Shown here: positions 34,117 through 44,327 of the stretch, in pieces | Layout of the letters: the number at the start of each line of letters is the position of its first letter | Numbering within the stretch: the first letter of the stretch is position 1 | From: Teichococcus aestuarii | GTDB lineage: Bacteria > Pseudomonadota > Alphaproteobacteria > Acetobacterales > Acetobacteraceae | Direction of reading: 5' to 3' | DNA: 64,000 nt | Assembly (NCBI RefSeq): GCF_003116135.1 | Contig: NZ_PDOA01000008.1 | Coordinates: 119,725-183,724, forward strand | Made by a program: the position numbers and the translations under genes | The notes under the pieces: generated by a model | What the model saw: only the letters and a program-made list of their open reading frames with translations | The model's database searches: none | Told to the model about the DNA's origin: nothing

Positions 34117-35409
34117 ATGACCGCCTCCTCCCTCCCTGCCCTGGCGCCGGAGCTGCGGCCGGCGCTGGACCTGGCCGCCTCCCTGTTCGACCGGCTACGC
34201 GCCGCCTCGCGCGACGAGCCGGGCGTCACCCGCGCCTCCTACGGCGCCGGCGAGCGCGCGGCGCATGCCCTGCTGGCCGATGCCGCCCGCGCCGCCGGGC
34301 TGCGCGTGGCGGTGGACGCCATCGGCACGCTGCGCATGACCCTGCCGGGGCGGGACCCCGCCCTGCCCGCCGTGGTGATCGGTTCGCATCTCGACAGCGT
34401 GCCGCATGGCGGCAATTTCGATGGCGCCGCGGGCGTGGTGATGGGGCTGGCGGCCGCTGCCCACCGGGCGCGCAGAGGGCTGAAATCTGCCCGTGATCTG
34501 CTCATCCTTGGCATCCGTGCCGAGGAAATGTGCTGGTTCCCGGCGCACTACCTCGGCAGCCGCGCCCTGTTCGGCCTGCTGCCGCCCGAAGCGCCGGACA
34601 CGCTCCGCCGCGGCGATACCGGCAGCACCCTGGCCGAGCACATGGCCGCCGAGGGCTTCGACCCCGCCCCGATCCGCGCCGGACGCGCCCTGCTCGATCC
34701 ACGGCGCGTTGCCTGCTTCATCGAGCCGCATATCGAGCAGGGGCCGGCGCTGGTGGCGCAGGGGCTGCCGGCCGCCATCGTCACCGGCATCCGCGGCAGC
34801 CGGCGCTACCCGGCGGTGACGGTGACGGGCGAGCACGCCCATGCCGGCGCCGTGCCGCGCGCCCAGCGTCGCGACGCGGCGCTGGCGGGCGTGGCACTGA
34901 TCGCGGCGCTCGACCGCCGCTGGGCGGAGCTGGAGGCCTCGGGCGCCGACCTGGTCTGCACCGCCGGCGTTCTCTCCACCGACCCTTCGGTGCACGCCAC
35001 CACCAAGATCCCCGGCCATTTCCGCTTCAGCCTCGACATCCGCAGCGAGGATGCCGCGCTGCTCGGCGCCGTGGACGCCTGGCTGCGGAGCGAGGCGGCG
35101 GCGCTGGAGGCGGAGCGCGGCGTGCGGTTCGACTTCGGCGCCGGCACCCATGCCGCGCCCGCGCGGATGGATGCGGGCCTCCAGGCCGCGCTGCGCCTCG
35201 CGGGCGAGCGCGCCGGCATTCCGCTCGGCCGCATGGCCTCCGGCGCCGGGCATGACTGCGCCACCTTCGCCGGGCTCGGCATCCCCTCGGCCATGCTGTT
35301 CCTGCGCAACGACCATGGCAGCCACAACCCGCGCGAGGCGATGGACATGGCCGATTTCGGCGCCGGCCTCGCCGTGCTGACGGGCGCGCTGGAGGAGTGG
35401 CTCGGCTGA
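34117..35409 (+). CDS. allC: Allantoate amidohydrolase / N-carbamoyl-amino-acid hydrolase (M20 family)
   Basis: This 430-residue dimetal amidohydrolase of the AllC/HyuC group has ligands in GSHLDSVPHGGNFDGAAGVVMGL, the Glu pair in IRAEEMCWFPAHYLGSR, FIEPHIEQGPAL and the late His in NDHGSHNP. AllC converts allantoate to ureidoglycolate, with loss of ammonia and CO2. Neighbouring ureidoglycolate lyase and allantoinase genes favour the allantoate role over N-carbamoylase or beta-ureidopropionase. The symbol is assigned on that context. Confidence 0.85.
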   Translation: MTASSLPALAPELRPALDLAASLFDRLRAASRDEPGVTRASYGAGERAAHALLADAARAAGLRVAVDAIGTLRMTLPGRDPALPAVVIGSHLDSVPHGGNFDGAAGVVMGLAAAAHRARRGLKSARDLLILGIRAEEMCWFPAHYLGSRALFGLLPPEAPDTLRRGDTGSTLAEHMAAEGFDPAPIRAGRALLDPRRVACFIEPHIEQGPALVAQGLPAAIVTGIRGSRRYPAVTVTGEHAHAGAVPRAQRRDAALAGVALIAALDRRWAELEASGADLVCTAGVLSTDPSVHATTKIPGHFRFSLDIRSEDAALLGAVDAWLRSEAAALEAERGVRFDFGAGTHAAPARMDAGLQAALRLAGERAGIPLGRMASGAGHDCATFAGLGIPSAMLFLRNDHGSHNPREAMDMADFGAGLAVLTGALEEWLG

Positions 35410-35450
35410 GGCCGTGCCGCATGGCACGCCCCTTGCAGAATTCGGCGCAC

Positions 35451-36574
<1,124 letters not shown>

Positions 36575-36578
<4 letters not shown>

Positions 36579-37603
36579 CCACCCTTTCCCGCCGCACCCT
36601 GATGGGCGCCGCCCTCGGCACGCTCGGCGCCGCTGGCCTGCCCTTCCGCGCCGCACAGGCCGCCGGCAGCATGACCGCCGCCGTCTATCCCGGCGGCTGG
36701 GACGAGGCGCTGCGCGCCGTGCTCGCCCCCGCGCTGAAGCAGGCGCATGGCGTGGACGTGGCCTTCGAGCCCCTCTTCGCCGTGGACCAGATCGCCAAGG
36801 CCCGCGCCGCGCGCGGCGTGGCGCCGTTCGACGTGTTCGTGCTCGACCCCGGGCCGCGCGTCAGCGGCATGGACCTGAAGCTGTTCGAGCCCTTCGACCC
36901 CGCGCGCCTCTCCAACCGCGCCAGGCTGCCCGCCGGCTATTCGGACGAGGTGGGCGCAGGTGTGGCCGCGCAGGTGGTGGGCATCGCCTACAACCCGAAG
37001 AAGGTGGCCAGGCCCGCCGGCTGGCGCGACCTGTTCAAGCCGGAATTCGCGAAGCATCTGGGCCTCACCGGCTTCGGCACCACCTTCGGCACCATCTCGC
37101 TGATCGAGATGGCGAAGTCCGTCGGCGGTTCCGAGGCGGACATGGAGCCGCTCTTCACCGAACTGAGGAAAATCCTCTCGCTGGTGCCGGCCGTGGCCCA
37201 GCCGGCGGCGATGCCCGGCCTGTTCCAGCAGGGGCAGATCGACATCATGTACACCAACACCTACACGGTGACGCTGCTGAAATCCCGTGGCGTGGACATC
37301 GAGTTCGCCGTGCCGGAGACGGGCGCCGCGGCCTTCGGCACCACCATGCACATCGCCAAGGGCAGCCGGAACATCGACGCCGCCTACCAGTATATCGACA
37401 CCATGATCAGCACGCCGGTGCAGGCTGCGCTGGCGGCGCCCCCCTACTCCTTCGTGCCGGTCAACACCGAGGTGAAGCCCGGCGCCGACGTGCCGATGAA
37501 GTCGATCGACGACCTCAGGAGCTTCGTCACGCATGACTGGACGAAGATCAACCCGCAGCGCCCGCGCTGGATCGACCGCTTCAACCGCGAGATGGCGAAG
37601 TGA
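36575..37603 (+). CDS. ABC transporter periplasmic binding protein (PotD/FbpA-like)
   Basis: This 342-residue family-1 binding protein has a twin-Arg-like signal (SRRTLMGAALGTLGAAGLPFRAAQA) and a mature region with VYPGGWDEALRAVLAP, FDVFVLDPGPRVS and VGIAYNPKKVARP. It overlaps the ATPase by ATGA and the next permease by GTGA. Although the family includes spermidine/putrescine and iron binders, the surrounding genes make a ureide ligand the best guess. Confidence 0.9.
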
Positions 37604-38430
37604 CCGAACAGGGCGCGTGGCGGCTCGCGCTGCCACTCGCCCTGGCGCAGGCGGCGTTCTTCCTGGCGCCGCTGCTGCTGCTGGCGGCGACCTCCTTCGC
37701 GACCGACGAGAACCTCGGCAGCCTCAGCCTGGCCGCCTGGGCCGATGTGCTGGGCGATGCCTTCCACCTCCAGGCCGTGCTGAACACGCTGCGCCTCGGC
37801 GCCGTCACGGTGCTGGCGACGCTGCTGCTGGCCGTGCCGCTGGCGCTGCTGCACCTGGTGGCGGGGCCGGGGCTGCGGCGCCTGATCCTGCTCGCCGCCA
37901 TCCTGCCGCTGCTGACCTCCGTGGTGGTGCGCACCTTCGCCTGGATCGTCATCCTGGGGCGGGAGGGTGTCATCAACAGCGCGCTGCTCTCGACCGGGGC
38001 CATCGCCGCGCCCATCCCCCTGCTGCAGACTGAGCACGGCCTCGTCCTGGCGCTGACGCAAATAGAAATGCCGCTGATGCTGCTGCCGCTGATCGCGGCG
38101 CTCAGGCGGATCGACCCCGCCCTGCTCGACGCCTCCTCGGCGCTCGGCGCCTCGCTGGCGCGGACGCTGCGGAAGGTGGTGCTGCCCATGGCGCTGCCGG
38201 GGCTGCTGGCAGGCTGCACGCTGGTCTTCGCCAGCGCCTCCACCGCCTTCATCTCGCAATCCGTCATCGGCGGCGGGCGGCTGGCCTATCTGCCCATGCT
38301 GGTCTGGCAGCAGGCCATGGTGGTGTTCAACTGGCCGCTGGCCGCGGCGCTGGCACTCACCCTGATGGGCTCGGTGCTCACCGTCGCCGCCGCGCTCTCC
38401 ATGCTCGGCCGGAGGGCCGCCCATGCATAG
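37600..38430 (+). CDS. ABC transporter permease (PotB-like)
   Basis: This 276-residue permease has six predicted membrane segments, the first at about residues 6-26 (WRLALPLALAQAAFFLAPLLLLA). The EAA loop is seen as DASSALGASLARTLRKVVLPMALPG. The GTG start overlaps the binding-protein stop. It pairs with the following permease to form the channel. Confidence 0.92.
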   Translation: MTEQGAWRLALPLALAQAAFFLAPLLLLAATSFATDENLGSLSLAAWADVLGDAFHLQAVLNTLRLGAVTVLATLLLAVPLALLHLVAGPGLRRLILLAAILPLLTSVVVRTFAWIVILGREGVINSALLSTGAIAAPIPLLQTEHGLVLALTQIEMPLMLLPLIAALRRIDPALLDASSALGASLARTLRKVVLPMALPGLLAGCTLVFASASTAFISQSVIGGGRLAYLPMLVWQQAMVVFNWPLAAALALTLMGSVLTVAAALSMLGRRAAHA

Positions 38431-39241
38431 GCTCGCCCCCGCCGACCGGCCGCTGGCGTTGCTGATCCTGGCGCTGGCCGTCATCGCCCTGCTGGTGCTG
38501 GTGGGGCCGGTGCTGATCGTGCTGCTCACCTCCTTCACCACCTCCCAGGCGCTGCGCTTCCCGCCGCCGGGGCTGACGCTGCGCTGGTACGCCGAGCTGT
38601 TCGACCCGGTGCGCTCGGCGCAGATCCACAAGGCGGCGGGCAACTCGCTGCTGGTGGCCTTCTGCACGGCGGTGCTTTCCACGGCGATGGCCACCGGCGC
38701 GGCGCTGGCCATCGCCCGCTCCCGCGCCGGCTGGGCGCGGCTGGCCGAGGGCGCCTTCCTGGCGCCGCTGGTGCTGCCCGGCATCGCCTTCGGCCTCGCC
38801 GCGCTGATGTTCTTCTCCTGGCTGCGGCAGCCGCCCTCCTTCGCGCTGCTGGTGATGGGGCATGCCATGATCGCCGCGCCCTTCGCGCTGCGCACCGTGG
38901 GCGCCTCCGCCGCCGGGCTCGACCCCGCCCTGCTGGAGAGCAGCGCCAGCCTCGGCGCCTCGCCCTGGCGCACCTTCCGCCGCGTCGTGCTGCCGCTGAT
39001 CATGCCGGGCGTCGCCTCGGGCGGCTTCCTCGCCTTCATCTCCTCGCTCGACAACGTGCCCGTCTCCCTCTTCCTCTCCTCGGCGGAGACGGACATGCTG
39101 CCCATCCGACTCTGGGGCATGATGGAGACCTCGCTGGATGTCCGCGTCGCCGCCGCCTCGGGCGTGCTGGTGGCGGTGGCCTTCCTCCTGTTGCTGCTGA
39201 TGGACCGTGCCGTGGGGCTGGTCCGAAGGATGGCCGGATGA
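38423..39241 (+). CDS. ABC transporter permease (PotC-like)
   Basis: This 272-residue permease has about six membrane segments, beginning LALLILALAVIALLVLVGPVLIVLL, and the EAA loop ESSASLGASPWRTFRRVVLPLIMPG. It overlaps the preceding permease by 8 nt and ureidoglycolate lyase by 4 nt. The tight coupling to allA is the main evidence that this transporter serves ureide metabolism. Confidence 0.92.
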   Translation: MHRLAPADRPLALLILALAVIALLVLVGPVLIVLLTSFTTSQALRFPPPGLTLRWYAELFDPVRSAQIHKAAGNSLLVAFCTAVLSTAMATGAALAIARSRAGWARLAEGAFLAPLVLPGIAFGLAALMFFSWLRQPPSFALLVMGHAMIAAPFALRTVGASAAGLDPALLESSASLGASPWRTFRRVVLPLIMPGVASGGFLAFISSLDNVPVSLFLSSAETDMLPIRLWGMMETSLDVRVAAASGVLVAVAFLLLLLMDRAVGLVRRMAG

Positions 39242-39714
39242 CGATGCTGACCCCCCGCCCGCTCACGCCGGAGGCCTTCGCGCCGTTCGGCGAGGTGCTG
39301 GAGGTGCCGGCGGAAGCCGGGCGCCTCTACTACGAGCGCGCCCTCGCCACCTCCCGCCCCGGCGCCTGGCCGAGCCTCTCCCTCTCGATGAAGGAGCCGC
39401 ATGACGGCGGGCCGCTCCGCGTGCACCAGATGGAGCGGCACGCATTCTCCTCGCAGAGCTTCATCCCGCTCGGGCCCGTGCGCTGGCTGGTGATCGTGGC
39501 GCCGCACGCGGCGGAGGGCGGGCCGGACATGGCGCACGCCGAGGCCTTCATCGCCAGCCACGGCCAGGGCGTCACCTATGGCGCCGATGTCTGGCACCAC
39601 CCGCTGACCGTGCTCGACGCCCCCGGCCGCTTCGCCGTGGTGATGTGGCGCGACGGCACGGCGGCGGACGAGGAATTCGTCTCCGTCACCCCGTTCGATC
39701 TGGCCCTGGGCTGA
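39238..39714 (+). CDS. allA: Ureidoglycolate lyase
   Basis: This 158-residue cupin-fold enzyme of normal AllA length starts TPRPLTPEAFAPFGEVLEVP and contains MERHAFSSQSFIPLG, AFIASHGQGVTYGADVWHHPLTVLD and a final FVVMWRDGT-like strand, all AllA hallmarks. It splits ureidoglycolate into glyoxylate and urea, the last step of allantoate breakdown. It is translationally coupled to the ABC permease before it and lies 13 nt from puuE. No urease gene is in the window. Confidence 0.93.
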   Translation: MTMLTPRPLTPEAFAPFGEVLEVPAEAGRLYYERALATSRPGAWPSLSLSMKEPHDGGPLRVHQMERHAFSSQSFIPLGPVRWLVIVAPHAAEGGPDMAHAEAFIASHGQGVTYGADVWHHPLTVLDAPGRFAVVMWRDGTAADEEFVSVTPFDLALG

Positions 39715-39727
39715 GAGGAAGGCAGCA

Positions 39728-40651
39728 ATGACCTACGAGGTGAAGCGCGACTTCATCGGCTACGGCGCCAACCCGCCCGATCCGCGCTGGCCGGGCGGGG
39801 CGCGCGTGGCCGTCAACTTCGTCATGAACTACGAGGAAGGCTCCGAGCCTTCCATCCAGGATGGCGAGGGCTATTCCGAATGGGGGCTGACCGAGGCGAT
39901 GGGCCTCGGCCAGGGCGTGAAGGGGCGCGACCTCGCCGCCGAGGGCATGTTCGAGTACGGCTCCCGCGTCGGCTTCTGGCGGCTGATGCGCCTCTTCCAG
40001 GAGCGCGACCTGCCGATGACGGTGTTCGGCTGCGCCCTCGCCCTGGAGCGCAACCCGGAAGCCGCCGCCGCCATCCGCGAGAGCGGCTTCGACGTCTGCT
40101 GCCATGGCTGGCGCTGGGTGAAGCACTTCGAACTCACCGAGGCCGAGGAGCGCGAGCATATCCGTCTGGCGGTGGAATCGCTGCAGCGCACCGTCGGCAA
40201 CCGGCCGCTCGGCTGGTACTGCCGCTACGGGCCCAGTGTGAACACCCGCCGCCTCGTCGCCGAGGAGGGCGGCTTCCTCTACGACAGCGACAGCTACGCC
40301 GACGAACTGCCCTGGTGGGTGACGGTGGAGGGGAAGCCGCATCTCGTCGTGCCCTATTCCCTCACCAACAATGACGGGAAATACGCGGGCTCGGTCGGCA
40401 CCTCTGACCAATGGTTCTCCTTCGTGCGCGACGCCTTCGACATGCTCTACGAGGAAGGCGCCCGCACGCCGAAGATGATGTCCATCGGGCTGCACATGCG
40501 GCTGATCGGGCACCCGGCGCGCGCCGCCGGGCTGGCGCGGCTGCTCGACCATATCCAGAAGCGCGAAGGGGCCTGGGTGACGCGGCGCATCGACATCGCG
40601 CGGCACTGGATGCAGGAGCATCCCTATGTTGGGAAGGGTCTCAACGAGTAG
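39728..40651 (+). CDS. puuE: Cofactor-independent allantoinase PuuE (polysaccharide deacetylase family)
   Basis: This 307-residue NodB-fold protein has RDFIGYGANPPDPRWPGGARVAVNFVMNYEEGSE, the EYGSRVGFWRLMRLFQ segment, a CCHGWRW motif and NNDGKYA, matching bacterial PuuE allantoinases in order and length. It hydrolyses allantoin to allantoate without the metal centre of classical allantoinases. An AGGAAGG site precedes the ATG. With allC and allA nearby, the route allantoin to allantoate to ureidoglycolate to glyoxylate is complete. Confidence 0.92.
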   Translation: MTYEVKRDFIGYGANPPDPRWPGGARVAVNFVMNYEEGSEPSIQDGEGYSEWGLTEAMGLGQGVKGRDLAAEGMFEYGSRVGFWRLMRLFQERDLPMTVFGCALALERNPEAAAAIRESGFDVCCHGWRWVKHFELTEAEEREHIRLAVESLQRTVGNRPLGWYCRYGPSVNTRRLVAEEGGFLYDSDSYADELPWWVTVEGKPHLVVPYSLTNNDGKYAGSVGTSDQWFSFVRDAFDMLYEEGARTPKMMSIGLHMRLIGHPARAAGLARLLDHIQKREGAWVTRRIDIARHWMQEHPYVGKGLNE

Positions 40652-40658
40652 GGAAAGG

Positions 40659-40701
40659 CCGGGGGAGAATGAATTCTCCCCCGGACCCCCACTTCTTTTT
40701 T
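40659..40701. terminator. Bidirectional terminator between puuE and M20 amidohydrolase genes
   Basis: A perfect 12-bp inverted repeat (CCGGGGGAGAAT, GA, ATTCTCCCCCGG) starts 7 nt after the puuE stop and is followed by a T-run at 40696-40701. It also lies directly past the end of the convergent M20 gene. Confidence 0.75.
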
Positions 40702-40710
40702 CTGGCCGTT

Positions 40711-41874
40711 TCAGGCGGGCTTCAGGACGCGCTCCACCACCTGGGCGTAGAGGGCGGCGCCGAAGGGCGTGGCCTCGTCGTTGAAGTTGTAGTGCGGGTT
40801 GTGCGCGGCAGCGCCAGGGCCGTTGCCGACATGGATGTAGGCGCCGGGCACCTTCTCCAGCATGAAGCTGAAATCCTCCGAGCCCATCACCGGCGCGCGG
40901 TCGCGGCGCACGGCCTCCTCGCCCACGAGGTCGGCGGCGGCGTCGGCGATCTCCGTGGTGCGCTCGGCCTGGTTCACCAGCGGCGCGAAGATCAGGCGGA
41001 AATCCACCTCCGCCGTGGCGCCGAAGCCGGCCGCCACGCCCTCCGCCATGCGGCGCATCGCCTCCTCGATCTGCCCGGCGACCTCCTTGCTGAAGAAGCG
41101 CGCCGTGCCCGAGAGCACCGCCGTCTGCGGGATGACGTTGTAGGCGTCGCCGCCCGTCACCTTGGTCACGCTCACCACCGCCGTCTCCCGCGGGGAGAGG
41201 TTGCGCGAGACGATGGATTGCAGCCCCGTGGCGATGTGGCAGGCCGTCAGCACCGGGTCGATGCTCGCCTCCGGCCGCGCGCCATGCGAGCCCTTGCCGT
41301 GCACCGTGATGTCGAAGAAGGCGCCGCCCGCCATGAACGGCCCGGCGCCGATGGCGTAGCGCCCCACATCCAGCCCCGTGGCGTTGTGCATGCCGTAGAG
41401 CGCATCGCAGGGGAAGCGCTCCAGCAGCCCGTCCTCCAGCATGGCCAGCGCGCCGCCGCAGCCTTCCTCGCCGGGCTGGAAGATCAGGTGCACCGTGCCG
41501 TCGAAATTGCGGGTCTCGGCGAGGTAGCGCGCGGCGCCGAGCAGCATGGTGGTGTGGCCGTCATGCCCGCAGGCATGCATCTTGCCGGGCACGGTGGAGG
41601 CGTAGGGAAGACCGGTCAGCTCGGCCATCGGCAGCGCGTCCATGTCGGCGCGCAGCCCGATGGCGCGGTTGCCGCGGCCCGCCCGCAGCACCCCCACCAC
41701 GCCGGTGCCGCCGATGCCGCGATGCACCTCGTCCACTCCCCATTCCTCCAGCCTGCGCGCCACGATCTCGGCGGTGCGGTGCTCCTCCATGCCGAGCTCG
41801 GGGTGGGCGTGCAGGTCCTGGCGGATGGCGGTCAACTCGCCGTGGTAGCGGCGGATATGGTCGAGGGCAGGCAT
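40711..41874 (-). CDS. M20-family amidohydrolase (hippurate hydrolase / N-acyl-amino-acid type)
   Basis: This 387-residue dimetal amidohydrolase has ligand motifs MHACGHDGHTTMLLGAA, QPGEEGCGGA and HNATGLDVGRYAIGAGPFMAG, and a late GSEDFSFMLEKVPG. This is the classic pattern of hippuricase and N-acetyl-amino-acid amidohydrolases. It probably frees an amino acid or amine from an acyl or ureido derivative. It begins 70 nt after the binding-protein gene on the same strand, suggesting that the two form an uptake-and-cleavage pair. Confidence 0.92.
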   Translation of the reverse strand: MPALDHIRRYHGELTAIRQDLHAHPELGMEEHRTAEIVARRLEEWGVDEVHRGIGGTGVVGVLRAGRGNRAIGLRADMDALPMAELTGLPYASTVPGKMHACGHDGHTTMLLGAARYLAETRNFDGTVHLIFQPGEEGCGGALAMLEDGLLERFPCDALYGMHNATGLDVGRYAIGAGPFMAGGAFFDITVHGKGSHGARPEASIDPVLTACHIATGLQSIVSRNLSPRETAVVSVTKVTGGDAYNVIPQTAVLSGTARFFSKEVAGQIEEAMRRMAEGVAAGFGATAEVDFRLIFAPLVNQAERTTEIADAAADLVGEEAVRRDRAPVMGSEDFSFMLEKVPGAYIHVGNGPGAAAHNPHYNFNDEATPFGAALYAQVVERVLKPA

Positions 41875-41944
41875 CAGGCGGAAACTCCGGTATGGGCAGG
41901 CAGGTACCGGCCGGTGCGCGGCGCGCGCCCGGCCGGCGGGCGCG

Positions 41945-43528
41945 TCAGGCGCGGCGGATGTCCCAGAAGACGAACAGGCCGTTCGGCACATCCGTCACGC
42001 TGCGGCGATAGGCGGTCTTGTAGAGATACTGGCCGGTGGGGACGTAGGGCACCTCCTGGACCGCCACCTTCTGGATCTCGGCGCAGATGCGCTGCTGCGC
42101 CGCCACGTCCGGCGCGTCCAGCCAGGCCTCGCGCAGCTCGTCGAGGCGCGGGATGGTGGGCCAGCCGAAGAAGGCGCGCTCGCCATTGGCGCGCAGTACC
42201 TGCTGCACCACCGGGTTGATCATGTCGAGCCCGGCCCAGGTGGTGTTGAACATGTTCCACCCCCCCTGCTCCGGCGGCGCCTTGCTGGCGCGGCGCTGCA
42301 CCAGCGTGCCCCAGTCGGAGACGGCCGGCTCCACGTTCATGCCCAGCCGCCGCAGCGTGTCGAGGCAGACCTCGCCGATGGCGGCCAGCACCGCCTGGTC
42401 GGTCGGGATCATCAGGATGACGCGCTCGCCCTTGTAGCCGGCCTCGGCCAGCGCCTTCTTCAGCGTCTCCATGTCGCGCCGCTTCGTCAGCGGCTCCAGC
42501 CCGGCATCGCTCGCCATCGGCGTCCCGGGCGTGAAGAAGCCGATGCCGGTGCGGCGCAGGGCCGGGTCGGTGCCGGCGGCGGCGATCATGCAGTCCTCCT
42601 GCGACATCGCCTCCATCACCACGCGGCGCACCGCCGGCTTGTCGAAGGGCGGGTGCAGGTGGTTGAAGATGCCGGTGCCCATGGTGCCGAGCGGCGTGGC
42701 CAGCTGGGTGGCGATGTTGCGATTGCGCTCCAGGATCGGCAGCAGGTCGTTGGTCGGGTTCTCCCACCAGTCCACTTCGCCATTGGTCAGCGCCGAGGTG
42801 GCGGTGCCGGGGTCGGGCATCACGTGCCACTCCACCCGGTCGAAATGCACCCGCTTGGGGCCGGCGGCCCAGGATGAGGCGCCGCCCTCGCGCGGGCGGT
42901 AGCCGCCGAACTTCTCGTACACCACCCGGGCTCCGACGACGCGCTCATCCGCCTTCCAGCGGAACGGGCCGGAGCCGACGATCTCGGTGATCGGCCGCGT
43001 GGCCTCCGTGGCCGCGATGCGCTCCGGCATGACGAACAGCGCCGAGGGGCCGACCTTGGCCAGCGTCTCCAGCATGGCGCCATAGGGGCGCTTGAGGCGG
43101 ATGACGAAGCTGCGGTCGTCGGGCGCGCTCATCTCGTCGAGCCGGGCCATCAGCGCCTGGCCGAGCGAATCCCGCTGTGCCCAGCGGCGGATCGAGGCGA
43201 CGCAGTCCCGCCCCCGCACCGGCTCGCCATCGTGGAAGACCAGGCCCTCGCGCAGGCGGAAGGTCCAGCGGCGGCCGTCATCCTCGACCGTGTGCCCCTC
43301 GACCATCTGCGGCTGCGGCCGCAGCTCGGCATCCAGGCCGTAGAGCTGGTCCCAGATCATCAGCCCGTGGGTGCGGGTGATGTAGGCCGTGGTCATCACC
43401 GGGTCGATGATGGTCAGGTCGGATTGCGGCACGTATTTCAGCACCCGCGCCGAGGCCGGCTGCGCCAGGGAGGGGCGGGACAGGAAAGGGGCGGCTGCGG
43501 CGGCCGTCAGCAGGGTGCGGCGATGCAT
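41945..43528 (-). CDS. ABC transporter substrate-binding protein, family 5 (peptide/opine type)
   Basis: This 527-residue exported protein has a signal peptide (RRTLLTAAAAAPFLSRPSLAQ) and the family-5 pattern YVPQSDLTIIDPVMTTAYITRTHG, FRLREGLVFHDGEPVRGRDCVASIRRW and VGSGPFRWK. No permease or ATPase for it is in the window, so it must borrow a transporter encoded elsewhere. The downstream M20 amidohydrolase suggests an acylated amino acid, dipeptide or opine as ligand. An ATG 18 nt upstream is an alternative start; neither has a clear ribosome-binding site. Confidence 0.9.
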   Translation of the reverse strand: MHRRTLLTAAAAAPFLSRPSLAQPASARVLKYVPQSDLTIIDPVMTTAYITRTHGLMIWDQLYGLDAELRPQPQMVEGHTVEDDGRRWTFRLREGLVFHDGEPVRGRDCVASIRRWAQRDSLGQALMARLDEMSAPDDRSFVIRLKRPYGAMLETLAKVGPSALFVMPERIAATEATRPITEIVGSGPFRWKADERVVGARVVYEKFGGYRPREGGASSWAAGPKRVHFDRVEWHVMPDPGTATSALTNGEVDWWENPTNDLLPILERNRNIATQLATPLGTMGTGIFNHLHPPFDKPAVRRVVMEAMSQEDCMIAAAGTDPALRRTGIGFFTPGTPMASDAGLEPLTKRRDMETLKKALAEAGYKGERVILMIPTDQAVLAAIGEVCLDTLRRLGMNVEPAVSDWGTLVQRRASKAPPEQGGWNMFNTTWAGLDMINPVVQQVLRANGERAFFGWPTIPRLDELREAWLDAPDVAAQQRICAEIQKVAVQEVPYVPTGQYLYKTAYRRSVTDVPNGLFVFWDIRRA

Positions 43529-43669
43529 GGGGAGGACGCTCCGCATGGGGGTGAAGCCGGGCTGGCGGGCCTCTGCGGGCCCTTTCACGCGGCCAGCAAA
43601 CACCGCCCGCGCGCCGGCGGCAAGGCGGCACTCTCGACAGCGCCCATCCCGCCGGGCTTGATGCGCCGC

Positions 43670-44287
43670 ATGACCCAAGACACCTATTTCTATGACCCCC
43701 GCCAGGGCCACGGCCTGCCGCACGACCCCTTCAAGGCGATCCTCGCCCCGCGCCCGATCGGCTGGATCACCAGCCTCGACGGCCAGGGCCGGGTGAACCT
43801 GGCGCCCTACAGCTTCTTCGCCGGGCTCAACACCAGCCCGCCCATGGTCGGCTACTCGGTCGAGGGGCGGAAGGACAGCATGCGCAACGTCGAGGAGACG
43901 GGCGAGTTCGTCTGCAACCTGGTCTCCCGTGATCTGGCCGAGGCGATGAACGAGACCTGCGCCCCGCTCGCGCCCGGCGAGAACGAGATGCTCCGCGCCG
44001 GGCTGGAGGCCGCGCCCTCCACCCTGGTGAAGCCGCCGCGCGTGGCGCGCTCCCCGGCCGCCTTTGAGTGCCGGCTGACCCAGGTGGTGGAGATGAAGGA
44101 CGTGACGGGGCGCGGCCTGAACACCTGGCTGATGATCGGCCAGGTGATCGGCGTGCACATCCGGCACGAGTTCCTGAAGGAGGGCCGGTTCGACACGGTG
44201 GCCGCGCGGCCCGTGGCGCGCTGCGGCTACCGCGGCGACTACACCGAGGTGACGGGCCTGTTCGAGATGATCCGCCCCACCGCGTGA
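43670..44287 (+). CDS. Flavin reductase-like FMN-binding protein
   Basis: This 205-residue protein starts TYFYDPRQGHGLPHDPFKAILAPRPIGWITSLD and continues VNLAPYSFFAGLNTSPPMVGYS, the flavin-binding split-barrel pattern of FMN-dependent reductases and related oxidoreductases. It could supply reduced flavin or act on a small substrate. Two in-frame ATGs 9 nt apart (43661, 43670) are possible; the second matches homologues better. It stands alone between a divergent and a convergent gene. Confidence 0.87.
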   Translation: MTQDTYFYDPRQGHGLPHDPFKAILAPRPIGWITSLDGQGRVNLAPYSFFAGLNTSPPMVGYSVEGRKDSMRNVEETGEFVCNLVSRDLAEAMNETCAPLAPGENEMLRAGLEAAPSTLVKPPRVARSPAAFECRLTQVVEMKDVTGRGLNTWLMIGQVIGVHIRHEFLKEGRFDTVAARPVARCGYRGDYTEVTGLFEMIRPTA

Positions 44288-44294
44288 GGCTGCA

Positions 44295-44321
44295 CCGGGC
44301 CGGGAAGATCCCCCGGCCCGG
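44295..44321. terminator. Hairpin between convergent flavin reductase and GH13 genes
   Basis: A perfect 10-bp stem (CCGGGCCGGG / CCCGGCCCGG) with a 7-nt loop begins 7 nt after the flavin reductase stop and 7 nt from the end of the GH13 gene. There is no T-run. Confidence 0.5.
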
Positions 44322-44327
44322 CCCTCC